Program-made: the position numbers and the translations under genes | DNA from: Candidatus Opitulatrix roisinitermitis | GTDB taxonomy: Bacteria; Actinomycetota; Actinomycetes; Actinomycetales; Bifidobacteriaceae | Assembly: GCA_031288055.1 (NCBI GenBank) | Contig: JAITSD010000054.1 | Coordinates: forward strand, 1 to 31,997 | Length of the DNA stretch: 31,997 nucleotides | Direction: 5' to 3' | In this document: positions 7,985-16,358 of the stretch, one piece after another | How positions within the stretch are numbered: the first letter of the stretch is position 1 | Layout of the letters: each line of letters opens with the position of its first letter | The notes under the pieces: generated by a model | What the model was told of the DNA's origin: nothing | The model's database searches: none | The model's input: the letters and a program-made list of their open reading frames with translations, nothing else

Positions 7985-9733
7985 TTATTTTTTTATTCGT
8001 CTTAGTTTTTTTAAATAAATAATAGCTTTTTTATAAGTAATTATCATTGGTTGAATATAAAAAGATCTTTGTTCCACAGCCATTATTTTTAACATAAATA
8101 CATAAGTAATTAACATAAATCCACCAATTATAAATAATTGCCAAACTGCTGTCCACCAGCTAGTAAAATAAGTCCACCCTAGAATATGTTTTGTTAGTAG
8201 TCCGACAAGAATTGTTGGTAGACTGACAATTATTATTTTGATACTAAAGCCTAGAAGTGAGGGATAAGAAAAATATAGACCTAACTCTTTTTTAATACCT
8301 TTAGTAAAGAAAATTAAATCTATCCAATAGGCTAATGCAGCACTAATAACTATTAAAATTGTCCAATTAGCTGGCGTGGTAGTTAAACTAAAACTAGTTA
8401 CTAAAATTAAGGCTACAACTGCATAGGGTATAGAATATATAAAAACTTTTTTAGCGTTAGAGTTAGCAAAGAAAACCCTTTTCATTAAAAGAATATTGCT
8501 AATAGGAATTAGTATAAAAGAAAAATAAATTAAAAGATTACTTATAGCTTCAAATGAATAATACGAGGCGGAGGGGATTAAAACCTCCACAATATGTGGA
8601 GCTTCTAAAGCGATTAAAATCCAAGCAAAAACCATAAAAACCGAAATTGTTTTAATTGATTTAATTAATAATTTGGCAATAGTTTGATGACTATTTTCGG
8701 CGGCGGCTTTAGCCATTTTGGTAAATAGGGCTGTGGCTACAGACACTGCCACCAAGGAATAGGGTACTATATAAATTGTTACAGCTTGTGTATAAGCAGC
8801 ATTGCCAATTATACTGGCAGTGTCTGTTACACCTGAGGCAACTGGAGCATCGGAAGCGATTTTTATAAAAACCAGAGCTACAATTTCCTCTAATAAAACT
8901 ATCATAAATGACCAAAAGGAAATATTAGAAATCTCTCGTAATCCAATACCTTTTAGTCCCAAACTAAATTTAAATTTGAAGTGAGCTTTTTTTAAAGGAA
9001 TAAACATTAAAATTGCCTGTATAGCAATACCTAATGTAGCAGTTAAACATAATAACAAAATCATTGGACTATTCCATTGCTCTAAATTATTAATTGAATC
9101 TATTTTGTAAATATGATAGGTGTAAAAAATAAAGATAGAAAAGCCTATTACAGAAATTATATTATTAGCTACTGGTGCCCAGCCGAAAGTGGCAAAACGG
9201 TTTTCAGCTTGTGCCACTTGCCCTAAAATAGTGTAAAGTCCATAGAAAAAAACTTGTGGCATGCAAAAATAAGCTAAAATAATTGCTAAATTAATTTGTT
9301 GATCTGTCCAATTAACGCCAGCGAATAAGCGAATAATTAATGGGGCAGTCAAAGTTAAAAGTAAAGTTAAAGTTAAAATAATAATTCCGAAAAGAGTTAA
9401 TAATTTATTGAGTCTGTCTTGAGAGTTTTTAAATTGTTTACTTTTAATTATTTGGGGAACTAATATAGAGTTTAAAATGCCGCCGGAAATTATAACTAAC
9501 ATAGTATTGGGAATATTATTGGCAATGTCAAAAGCGTTAGCCGCAATACCTGTGGCTCCTAAGGCTGCCACTAAAGCAATAGACCGAAATTGTCCGCTTA
9601 TTCTAGAAACTAGTGTGCCTAGAGCCAGAATTGATGATTGTTTTGCTACATTGTTGCTAGAGTTTATTTTTTTACGCACTAAAGCTGAGTTTAGTATAAC
9701 TGTATCGGTTGGCGGTTCGTGAATTTTACGCAT
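7985..9733 (-). CDS. murJ: Lipid II flippase MurJ (MviN family)
   Basis: MurJ flips undecaprenyl-linked lipid II across the membrane for peptidoglycan synthesis. The 582-residue protein is highly hydrophobic with about 14 predicted membrane helices. Its start region resembles actinobacterial MurJ: ALGTLVSRISGQFRSIALVAALG (from about residue 37), then AFDIANNIPN and SGGILNSILVPQI. Mycobacterial MurJ carries a long C-terminal pseudokinase and extracellular domain; here the protein ends shortly after the last helix with a basic tail (KKLRRIKK). ATG 9733 overlaps the end of the DUF6049-like gene by 8 nt, so translation is likely coupled. It is third in the order Nudix, DUF6049-like, murJ. Confidence 0.93.
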   Translation of the reverse strand: MRKIHEPPTDTVILNSALVRKKINSSNNVAKQSSILALGTLVSRISGQFRSIALVAALGATGIAANAFDIANNIPNTMLVIISGGILNSILVPQIIKSKQFKNSQDRLNKLLTLFGIIILTLTLLLTLTAPLIIRLFAGVNWTDQQINLAIILAYFCMPQVFFYGLYTILGQVAQAENRFATFGWAPVANNIISVIGFSIFIFYTYHIYKIDSINNLEQWNSPMILLLCLTATLGIAIQAILMFIPLKKAHFKFKFSLGLKGIGLREISNISFWSFMIVLLEEIVALVFIKIASDAPVASGVTDTASIIGNAAYTQAVTIYIVPYSLVAVSVATALFTKMAKAAAENSHQTIAKLLIKSIKTISVFMVFAWILIALEAPHIVEVLIPSASYYSFEAISNLLIYFSFILIPISNILLMKRVFFANSNAKKVFIYSIPYAVVALILVTSFSLTTTPANWTILIVISAALAYWIDLIFFTKGIKKELGLYFSYPSLLGFSIKIIIVSLPTILVGLLTKHILGWTYFTSWWTAVWQLFIIGGFMLITYVFMLKIMAVEQRSFYIQPMIITYKKAIIYLKKLRRIKK

Positions 9734-11726
9734 CTAAACCTTTTTGTCGTGTTTGAACCAATCTGCGTTTTTTAATGGTTCTAATAATTCCAATTATAAA
9801 TAAAATTGGCAATAAAATAAAGAAAAATATAGTTCCTACAGTGGTAAATTGAACAAAAATATTAACATTTATTTTGGTGGGATTATTTATAGGCACACCA
9901 TTTTGACCTTGTAAAAGTAGTTCTAAAGTTGTATTACCATTAGCTCTAGCATGAATGGGAACATTAATTGACTGTTGGGAATTACTTTCAAGTTCCACAT
10001 TATATATTTCTTTATTGGCGGAAATGTAATTATTGTGAACTAAATATAAATCGAGTTTAATTTTTTTAGATAAAGAGTTTTTTATATTAACTGAAAATTG
10101 TACATCACTAGCTAAAATATTTAAAGCCCCACTAGTGTTAATTTTTACGCTATCTAAAAGTGAATTTGTTACAGAATCCATTTGAGTTAATAAATTATTT
10201 CTTTGATTTGTGTCGTATTCTAAAGAGGTTGACATTAGTCTAGCTGCATAATTATAAATGAAGTTTTGAGTACTATTATATAGTTTTGTGCCTTCAGAAA
10301 AAATAGCAATTTTGTTTAAATTATTATAAATATTATCTATTTGAATAGGCAATAATTGATTTTGATTGATTATTGGATTGGGTAAATTTAATTGTTGAGT
10401 GGCTGGCTGGCTTGTTATATCAGATAAGGGTGCAAAATTAATCCATGAAGCTTTTGATAAGGCTTTTGTTAAATTATCTAAATCGTCGTCAGAAAATCGA
10501 TAAATAGCTGAGCGGTTAAAAACTGATAAAATATTTCGCGAAATAGATGGTAGTTCCATATTTATAAAAGCACTTTCAGCTAAAAAACGGCTAATTCTGC
10601 CAGTCGCGGTGTTTTCAGCAAAAGCTTTATTATTAGTTGCTTGTCCAGATAAAGTGGTTGACAATATATTATCGGGTGAGTAAGCCGTTATTTGATCTTG
10701 ACCATTTGTTAAGGTAATTTTAGGTGAGGGTGTGAAAACATTATTACTAGTGTCATCCCCTAAATCTACAACTGCTGATTGGATATCAGCTAATTTAGTT
10801 TGAGTTAATGTTTTATTATCTAATTGACCCTCGTTAAACCAGGCTAAAGTTTTATTAGGATTTTTATATTGTTTGGCGTCAATTAAATTGTAGACTCCTA
10901 AATTATCTAGGGTTTTATTATTATGAGTTAAACTAGTTAAATTAATATCATCATATGGTAAATAATAGGTTGGATGATTTTTTAAAGAGTTTTTAAATAA
11001 GTTTATAAGTTTAGAATTATTGTTTTGACTTAGAGTTTCTAGGTTGGTTAGTAATGATGGATCTATATCTAAGGAAATATTTTTATCAAAATTAAAAAGT
11101 TTGGATAGTTTATTTAAATTTCCACCAGCTGATAGAGATTGTAGAAGAGCTTTATTTTGTTCATCCTCGTTGCTTTTATAATAAGAAGTATCAGTTAGGT
11201 GAGTTAGTAAGGAGATGTTTATAGGTTTACTTGGTCGGGCAATACCATCAAAAACTGTGAAAGTCCGTAATGGTTCTATTTGGTTGTCTACATCAGAAAT
11301 ATAAACTCTTTTGGGCCCCCAAATAGTATTTTTATCGAAACCAAAATTGGACATTTTGGCAGAAAAGCTAATTTTTTGGCTTTTTGTTAAATCGTATTTT
11401 GGAGTTGTTTGACATGTTGAAAAAACGGGACTATTTACATTATCGCCATCAGACCAATTTTTTAAGGCAAGTCGAGTGGAAATAAAAGTTGAGGGATCAA
11501 TACAGACTTGAAAAGATAATTTATCTAAAATAACATTATCAGGTAAACTAATTGTCCAAGTCACTGAAAAATTGTTTTGTAAGTTAGAGGTATAGGACAA
11601 AGCATCCAGTGAAAGAATATTATTTTGATTTGGGTCAATTCCTATTATTTTGGCTTGGCATACAGATATTGGATAGGTTAAACAACTTATAAATAAAGCT
11701 AGACAAAAAATCATTAGTTTACGCAT
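9726..11726 (-). CDS. DUF6049-like secreted protein with C-terminal membrane anchor
   Basis: A 666-residue protein with an N-terminal signal peptide (residues 1-25, cleavage near CQA-K), a long extracytoplasmic part, one C-terminal membrane helix (about 628-650) and a short basic cytoplasmic tail. The last extracellular stretch, about 565-625, reads like a beta-sandwich. No catalytic motif is recognised. Cys97 and Cys122, by rough count, could form a disulfide. The architecture and its place between a Nudix gene and murJ match actinobacterial DUF6049 proteins such as Rv3909 of Mycobacterium tuberculosis; this is recalled synteny, not a computed alignment. It starts 21 nt after the Nudix gene ends and overlaps murJ by 8 nt. 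A role linked to MurJ or wall assembly is inferred from position only. Confidence 0.72.
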   Translation of the reverse strand: MRKLMIFCLALFISCLTYPISVCQAKIIGIDPNQNNILSLDALSYTSNLQNNFSVTWTISLPDNVILDKLSFQVCIDPSTFISTRLALKNWSDGDNVNSPVFSTCQTTPKYDLTKSQKISFSAKMSNFGFDKNTIWGPKRVYISDVDNQIEPLRTFTVFDGIARPSKPINISLLTHLTDTSYYKSNEDEQNKALLQSLSAGGNLNKLSKLFNFDKNISLDIDPSLLTNLETLSQNNNSKLINLFKNSLKNHPTYYLPYDDINLTSLTHNNKTLDNLGVYNLIDAKQYKNPNKTLAWFNEGQLDNKTLTQTKLADIQSAVVDLGDDTSNNVFTPSPKITLTNGQDQITAYSPDNILSTTLSGQATNNKAFAENTATGRISRFLAESAFINMELPSISRNILSVFNRSAIYRFSDDDLDNLTKALSKASWINFAPLSDITSQPATQQLNLPNPIINQNQLLPIQIDNIYNNLNKIAIFSEGTKLYNSTQNFIYNYAARLMSTSLEYDTNQRNNLLTQMDSVTNSLLDSVKINTSGALNILASDVQFSVNIKNSLSKKIKLDLYLVHNNYISANKEIYNVELESNSQQSINVPIHARANGNTTLELLLQGQNGVPINNPTKINVNIFVQFTTVGTIFFFILLPILFIIGIIRTIKKRRLVQTRQKGLDA

Positions 11727-11747
11727 AAATTATAACCTGTTTCTTGT

Positions 11748-12335
11748 TTATAGTTTTAGCCGATCGAAAAAAAATTTAGCTATTTTTTTCTCAGCCGGGA
11801 AGGCTAATAATTTGAATAGTTGTTTTTTATCAACCCAGTTAATATCAACTATATTTTCTTCAAGATTATTAGGTAAAGTCAACCGTCCACTAATAACGCT
11901 TAAAGCAAAAAAATGTACGAATTTGTGAATATGATTATTCCCCACATAGAAAGTATAATCAGAAACACCTACTTTTTGAGCAATTCTGGTTTTCAAACCA
12001 GTTTCTTCGAAAACTTCTCGCACAGCAGCTATTTCAGGCGATTCATTTGGCTCTATATGTCCTTTAGGAAAAGTCCATTCTTTACGACCTTTTTTAGATT
12101 TTTTAGCGATTAAAACAATTTTTGAATTAGCTAAAACTAAGCCACCCGCTGAGTATTCTGTGACTTCTTCGACATTATTAAGATCAACTTTTTTATTTAA
12201 TTGGTGCTTTGAGACTTTATCAGCTCTTTGAGCATTTTTATATGGATCTGTAAAAGCGTTATTGGGTGAAATATTGGTTTTATTGTAGTTAGGTTTCACA
12301 AAAATCTTTTTGGCAAAAAGATCTGGTGACATCAT
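11748..12335 (-). CDS. Nudix hydrolase (MutT-like)
   Basis: A 195-residue Nudix enzyme; the family hydrolyses nucleoside diphosphates linked to another group. The Nudix box is complete from Gly92 to Leu114 (GHIEPNE, REVFEETGL). The first 55 residues are a basic, low-complexity extension not needed for the fold. The substrate cannot be told from sequence. In Mycobacterium the gene in this position is mutT4, so a nucleotide-cleaning or wall-precursor role is possible. It starts at ATG 12335 without a Shine-Dalgarno; a second ATG follows immediately. A leaderless promoter precedes it, and it heads the operon with the DUF6049-like gene and murJ. Confidence 0.88.
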   Translation of the reverse strand: MMSPDLFAKKIFVKPNYNKTNISPNNAFTDPYKNAQRADKVSKHQLNKKVDLNNVEEVTEYSAGGLVLANSKIVLIAKKSKKGRKEWTFPKGHIEPNESPEIAAVREVFEETGLKTRIAQKVGVSDYTFYVGNNHIHKFVHFFALSVISGRLTLPNNLEENIVDINWVDKKQLFKLLAFPAEKKIAKFFFDRLKL

Positions 12336-12341
12336 ATATTT

Positions 12342-12350
12342 ATTTTATCA
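12342..12350 (-). promoter_or_regulatory. Extended -10 of a leaderless promoter, Nudix-DUF6049-murJ operon
   Basis: TGA-TAAAAT on the minus strand ends 6 nt before ATG 12335. The 93-nt gap to the kinase gene stop (12429) shows no hairpin terminator. Confidence 0.6.
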
Positions 12351-12428
12351 CGAAAATAGTTTATGGAAATATGGTAAAAAACTAAAGCTTATTTGGTGTA
12401 GTTTTAATTTATTTAAAATTATATTTTA

Positions 12429-13520
12429 TTAAAACCTGGGAAAAATCATTTTATGAGTTAGGCCTCCGCCGTTAGTGTGTTCGGCTTTAATAATACCACC
12501 GGTTTTTTTAATAATTTCTTGAACAATTGATAAACCTAATCCCGAACCAGATAATTCACTATTACGAGATTTTTCAGTGGTATAAAATCTATCGTATAGT
12601 TGACTTAGTTCATTAGTATTAACTCCTTTACCGTGGTCAATTATTTTTAAGGTAATAGTTTTTTGACTTTGTAGGATTATTATTTCTACAGGACTTTTAG
12701 CTGGTGTATATTTTTCAATATTTGATAATAAATTAATTAGTAGGCGTTTTATTTGATCTGAATCGGCTTTTATATAAACCGCTGTTTGTTCAGTATTTTG
12801 GGAGACTGATTTATTAGCTATATTAGTTTTATTAATAAATATTTTAATAGAGTGATTAAAATCAGGTAGTGATTTTAAAGCACTTTGTAAACTTTCAATA
12901 ATATTAATTTTTTGATTGGGGGCAGTTTTTTGGGAATCTAAACGAGAAAGTGCTAATAGCTCCTCAACTAATTCTTGCATTTGACAGGCTGAAATCTCGA
13001 TATTTGTCATATGCTTATCAATATCTTTTATGTCTAAAGTTTTTGCGGTGGTGCCAGTTCTTTTCATTTTGTAGATTTCAGCCTGCCCCTTAATCACAGT
13101 CAAAGGGGTTTTTAGTTCATGTGTTACATCTGAAACAAAGTTTTCCTGTTTTTGATTAGTTTGCGTAATTTGGGTTAGTTCATATCTTGATACAAAATAA
13201 GTTACTATTCCACCTAAGGTCACAATAAAAATAGTTGTAAAAATTAAATATTTTACTAATGAAGACATTAATTCTTTTGCTACTGTGGCTATAAAGGGAT
13301 TAGCCATAGTTAATGTGTCAGGTCTAAGTTCTGGAAAACCTAAATGTGACGGGTCAATTCGGGAAATTTGCCATTGCAAATTGGAATAAATAATGTTAGA
13401 AATAATAGAATAACCGATTATGGAGCATATTATTAAACCTATAGTTAATCCGCTAACTAGAACAAGAGTTATTCTAGTTTGTAAAAGTTGTTTTGACCAC
13501 CAATTTTTAATCGCTAACAT
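12429..13520 (-). CDS. Sensor histidine kinase of a two-component system
   Basis: A membrane kinase of 363 residues from ATG 13520. A GTG at 13532 would add four residues, but ATG has a GGGGTG Shine-Dalgarno-like stretch 9 nt upstream. There are two membrane helices (about residues 17-45 and 91-112) around a short external loop, then HisKA with phospho-acceptor His in the THELKTPLT motif (about residue 134), the N box (NLLSNIEKYTP), G1 (DHGKGVN) and G2 (GSGLGLSI). No HAMP or PAS domain is obvious between the second helix and HisKA, so signal transfer is direct. The start lies inside the end of the response regulator gene, showing one transcript and coupled translation. The signal sensed is unknown. 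Confidence 0.92.
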   Translation of the reverse strand: MLAIKNWWSKQLLQTRITLVLVSGLTIGLIICSIIGYSIISNIIYSNLQWQISRIDPSHLGFPELRPDTLTMANPFIATVAKELMSSLVKYLIFTTIFIVTLGGIVTYFVSRYELTQITQTNQKQENFVSDVTHELKTPLTVIKGQAEIYKMKRTGTTAKTLDIKDIDKHMTNIEISACQMQELVEELLALSRLDSQKTAPNQKINIIESLQSALKSLPDFNHSIKIFINKTNIANKSVSQNTEQTAVYIKADSDQIKRLLINLLSNIEKYTPAKSPVEIIILQSQKTITLKIIDHGKGVNTNELSQLYDRFYTTEKSRNSELSGSGLGLSIVQEIIKKTGGIIKAEHTNGGGLTHKMIFPRF

Positions 13521-14247
13521 AATATCCAACACCCCATTTTGTGTGAATTAATTTTGTAAAATTATCACATTCCAGTTTTTTTCTCAAATGTGATATATAG
13601 GCATCTAATATTGAGAAGTCATCAGTATATTCTTGATTCCAAATTTGATACATAATATCGTCTTTTGACAACACAGTTTTTTTATTTTTCACCAAATATT
13701 GTAAAAGTTTAAATTCGGTTTTGGTTAAATTAATTGGTATAATTTTACCATCTGAATTAGTTCTAGACACAGTCATATTAGCTAGATTTATTTCTAAATC
13801 TGCAATTTGCAAAATATCATTGACGGTTTTTTCGGTTGAATTGTTATTTTGAGTTGTGTTATTATTAGAAATTGTATTATTTTGCGTTCGAGAAATAATT
13901 GCATTTATTCTAGCCACTAACTCATCTATCACAAATGGTTTAGCCAAATAATCATCTGCTCCTAGTTTAAAACCGTGTAATTTATCATTGACTTTATTTT
14001 TGGCAGTTAAAAAAATCACTGGTAAAGTTGGTCGTAAAGCTTTTAATTTTTCAGCTAAAGTGAAACCATCCATATCTGGTACCATAATATCTAAAATAGC
14101 CACATCATAATCTTCAAAATCTATAGATTCTAAGGCTTCTAAAGACCTAGCAAAACTAATAACTTTAAAGCCAGATAAAGTTAAAGCTTCAGCCACAGTT
14201 TCTCTCAATAATCGTTCATCATCTAAAAGCAAAATCCGATAAGTCAT
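13507..14247 (-). CDS. OmpR/PhoB-family response regulator
   Basis: A 246-residue DNA-binding regulator. The receiver domain (1-115) has the acidic pair at Asp9/Asp10, phospho-acceptor Asp53 in ILDIMVPDMDG, Thr81 and Lys103 in LAKPF. An Asn/Thr-rich linker (about 117-138) leads to a winged-helix output domain (about 146-246) with the typical NLTKTEFKLLQYL and ISHLRKKL motifs. It is partnered by the overlapping kinase gene downstream. The ATG at 14247 has no Shine-Dalgarno and fits a leaderless promoter. A short dyad just upstream of the -10 could be a self-regulation site. Confidence 0.94.
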   Translation of the reverse strand: MTYRILLLDDERLLRETVAEALTLSGFKVISFARSLEALESIDFEDYDVAILDIMVPDMDGFTLAEKLKALRPTLPVIFLTAKNKVNDKLHGFKLGADDYLAKPFVIDELVARINAIISRTQNNTISNNNTTQNNNSTEKTVNDILQIADLEINLANMTVSRTNSDGKIIPINLTKTEFKLLQYLVKNKKTVLSKDDIMYQIWNQEYTDDFSILDAYISHLRKKLECDNFTKLIHTKWGVGYYVSD

Positions 14248-14253
14248 AAATTA

Positions 14254-14259
14254 ATTCTA
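14254..14259 (-). promoter_or_regulatory. -10 box of a leaderless promoter, two-component operon
   Basis: TAGAAT on the minus strand ends 6 nt before ATG 14247. No extended TGN is present. Confidence 0.5.
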
Positions 14260-14268
14260 CTTCGTAAT

Positions 14269-14279
14269 TGATTAAATCA
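14269..14279. promoter_or_regulatory. Short dyad upstream of the response regulator -10
   Basis: TGATTAAATCA has 5-bp arms around one central base and sits about 10 nt upstream of the -10 box. It could bind the regulator itself, but the arms are short for AT-rich DNA. Confidence 0.2.
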
Positions 14280-14312
14280 CTTTGCCAAATCTTAAAAAAT
14301 TATAAACATCAT

Positions 14313-16358
14313 TTATTTTTGTTCTAGGATTTCTATTTGTATTCGTCTATCAGCTATTTCGTCGCGCAAATTAGCCGCTAGTTCAAATTCTAGATTTTTA
14401 GCGGCTTGTTTCATCAACTTATTTAGCTGATTTATTTGGTTTTGTAGAAGTTCAACATTATTTGGCAGTTCGCTAAACTCTTCAGATAAAAGTTTAGTAT
14501 TTTTAAGTAGTTTAGTATTTTTAATATTTGCATTTTGTTTTTTAAAATTGCCATATTCAGCTAATTTTTCACCCATTAAATTATGAATTTTTTTCTGGAT
14601 AGTTTGAGGATTTATATTATGTTTTTTATTATAGGCTATTTGTTTGTCACGACGCCGATTAGTTAAATCAATGGCTTCAGCCATAGCTGGAGTTATTTTA
14701 TCAGCATACATAAGAACTTTACCGTTGGCATTTCTGGCTGCACGACCAATAGTTTGAATTAAAGATGATGGTGAACGTAAAAAACCTTGTACATCAGCAT
14801 CTAAAATAGCCACTAGGGAAACCTCCGGTAAGTCTAGACCTTCGCGTAATAGATTTATGCCTACTAAAACATCAAAAACGCCTAATCTTAAATCCCGCAG
14901 AATATTGATTCTTTCAATAGTTTCCACATCTGAATGCATATAACGAACTCTTATTTTATTTTCTTGTAAATAATCAGTTAAAGCTTCAGCCATTTTCTTG
15001 GTTAAAGTGGTAATTAATATTCTTTCATTAGATTTAGTGATTCTTTTAATTTCAATTAAGAGGTCATCAATTTGGTTTTTAGTTGACCGAACTTCCACTG
15101 TGGGATCCACTAAACCTGTTGGTCTGATTATTTGATCTACCACAGGAGCCTTTATATCTTTTTCCCAAGCTCCTGGCGTGGCGGATAAATAAATAGTTTG
15201 ACCTATGGTGTTTTGAAACTCATCCCATCGTAGTGGTCGGTTATCTAGGGCTGAGGGTAGGCGAAAGCCAAAATCAATTAAAGATTTTTTCCTTGAAGAG
15301 TCAGCTACTCCCATACCGCCTATTTGGGGTACTGTGATATGAGATTCATCAATAATTAATACAAAATCATCAGGATAAAACGAAAGCAGTGTGCTAGGCG
15401 GTTGTCCTGCTTGGCGACCATCAATATGTCTAGAGTAATTTTCAATGCCCTTACAAGTACCTATTTCTTGAATCATTTCTAAATCGTAATTAGTTCTCAT
15501 TTTGATTCTTTGGGATTCCAGCAATTTATTTCTCGATTCAAAATATTTAATTCTATCAACCAATTCAGTTTTTATGCGTTTTACAGCTTGTGTCATTCTA
15601 TCTTGTGAGGCTGCATACAATGAGGCTGGAAAAATATAAGCTTGATCAACTTTTTGTAAAATCACACCAGTTACAGGATGCAATTTAGTGATTGAGTCAA
15701 TAGTGTCACCAAAAAACTCAATTCTTAAAGGGTTGGTTTCATAGACAGGAATTATTTCAACTGTGTCACCCCTTACTCTAAAAGTACCCCTAGTAAAAGC
15801 TAAATCATTTCTTTGATAAAGTAAGTTTACAAAATTAGCTAGCAGATTGTCGCGACCAATATTATCACCAACTTTAATTTCGTGCATCATAGATAAATAT
15901 TCTTCAGGAGTACCCAAACCATATATACAAGAAACTGAAGCTACCACAATAGTGTCAGGTCTAGTTAATAAACTAACAGTGGCAGAATGGCGTAAACGGT
16001 CAATTTCGTCATTGATAGATGAATCTTTTTCTATATAAGTGTCGGAAGTCGGTACATAAGCTTCTGGTTGATAATAGTCATAATAGGAAACGAAATATTC
16101 CACAGCGTTATTAGGAAAAAAGTCTTTAAATTCGGCCCAAGCTTGAGCTGCCAAAGTTTTATTTGGCTCAATAATTAAACAAGGTCTTTGGATTTTTTCG
16201 ATAATCCAAGCCATGGTGGCAGTTTTACCTGTGCCAGTGGCTCCTAAAAGGACAACATCTTTAGCCCCAGAATTAATTTTACGAGCTATATTTTCAATAG
16301 CTTTTGGTTGGTCGCCTGATGGCGTAAAGTCAGTGACGACTTGAAATTTAGAAGTCAC
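14313..16358 (-). CDS. uvrB: UvrABC excision nuclease subunit B
   Basis: UvrB is the damage-verifying helicase-like subunit of nucleotide excision repair. The 681-residue protein is standard in length. Walker A is GATGTGKT (Lys45). The beta-hairpin YYDYYQPEAYVP (92-103), the DESH Walker B box, the helicase motif IGRAARN and the C-terminal UvrC-binding UVR motif (last 40 residues, LEFELAANLRDEI) are all present. The start is GTG 16358, whose GTGA overlaps the TGA of the acyl-CoA ligase, so translation is coupled. A small in-frame tandem duplication, KNTKLL twice, lies in the linker before the UVR motif. uvrA and uvrC are not in the window. Confidence 0.97.
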   Translation of the reverse strand: MTSKFQVVTDFTPSGDQPKAIENIARKINSGAKDVVLLGATGTGKTATMAWIIEKIQRPCLIIEPNKTLAAQAWAEFKDFFPNNAVEYFVSYYDYYQPEAYVPTSDTYIEKDSSINDEIDRLRHSATVSLLTRPDTIVVASVSCIYGLGTPEEYLSMMHEIKVGDNIGRDNLLANFVNLLYQRNDLAFTRGTFRVRGDTVEIIPVYETNPLRIEFFGDTIDSITKLHPVTGVILQKVDQAYIFPASLYAASQDRMTQAVKRIKTELVDRIKYFESRNKLLESQRIKMRTNYDLEMIQEIGTCKGIENYSRHIDGRQAGQPPSTLLSFYPDDFVLIIDESHITVPQIGGMGVADSSRKKSLIDFGFRLPSALDNRPLRWDEFQNTIGQTIYLSATPGAWEKDIKAPVVDQIIRPTGLVDPTVEVRSTKNQIDDLLIEIKRITKSNERILITTLTKKMAEALTDYLQENKIRVRYMHSDVETIERINILRDLRLGVFDVLVGINLLREGLDLPEVSLVAILDADVQGFLRSPSSLIQTIGRAARNANGKVLMYADKITPAMAEAIDLTNRRRDKQIAYNKKHNINPQTIQKKIHNLMGEKLAEYGNFKKQNANIKNTKLLKNTKLLSEEFSELPNNVELLQNQINQLNKLMKQAAKNLEFELAANLRDEIADRRIQIEILEQK
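14491..14526. repeat. 18-bp tandem duplication inside uvrB
   Basis: Two adjacent 18-bp copies (14491-14508 and 14509-14526) agree at the first 16 positions and encode the repeated KNTKLL in the linker before the UVR motif. The copies are in frame and do not disturb a known domain. Confidence 0.75.
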
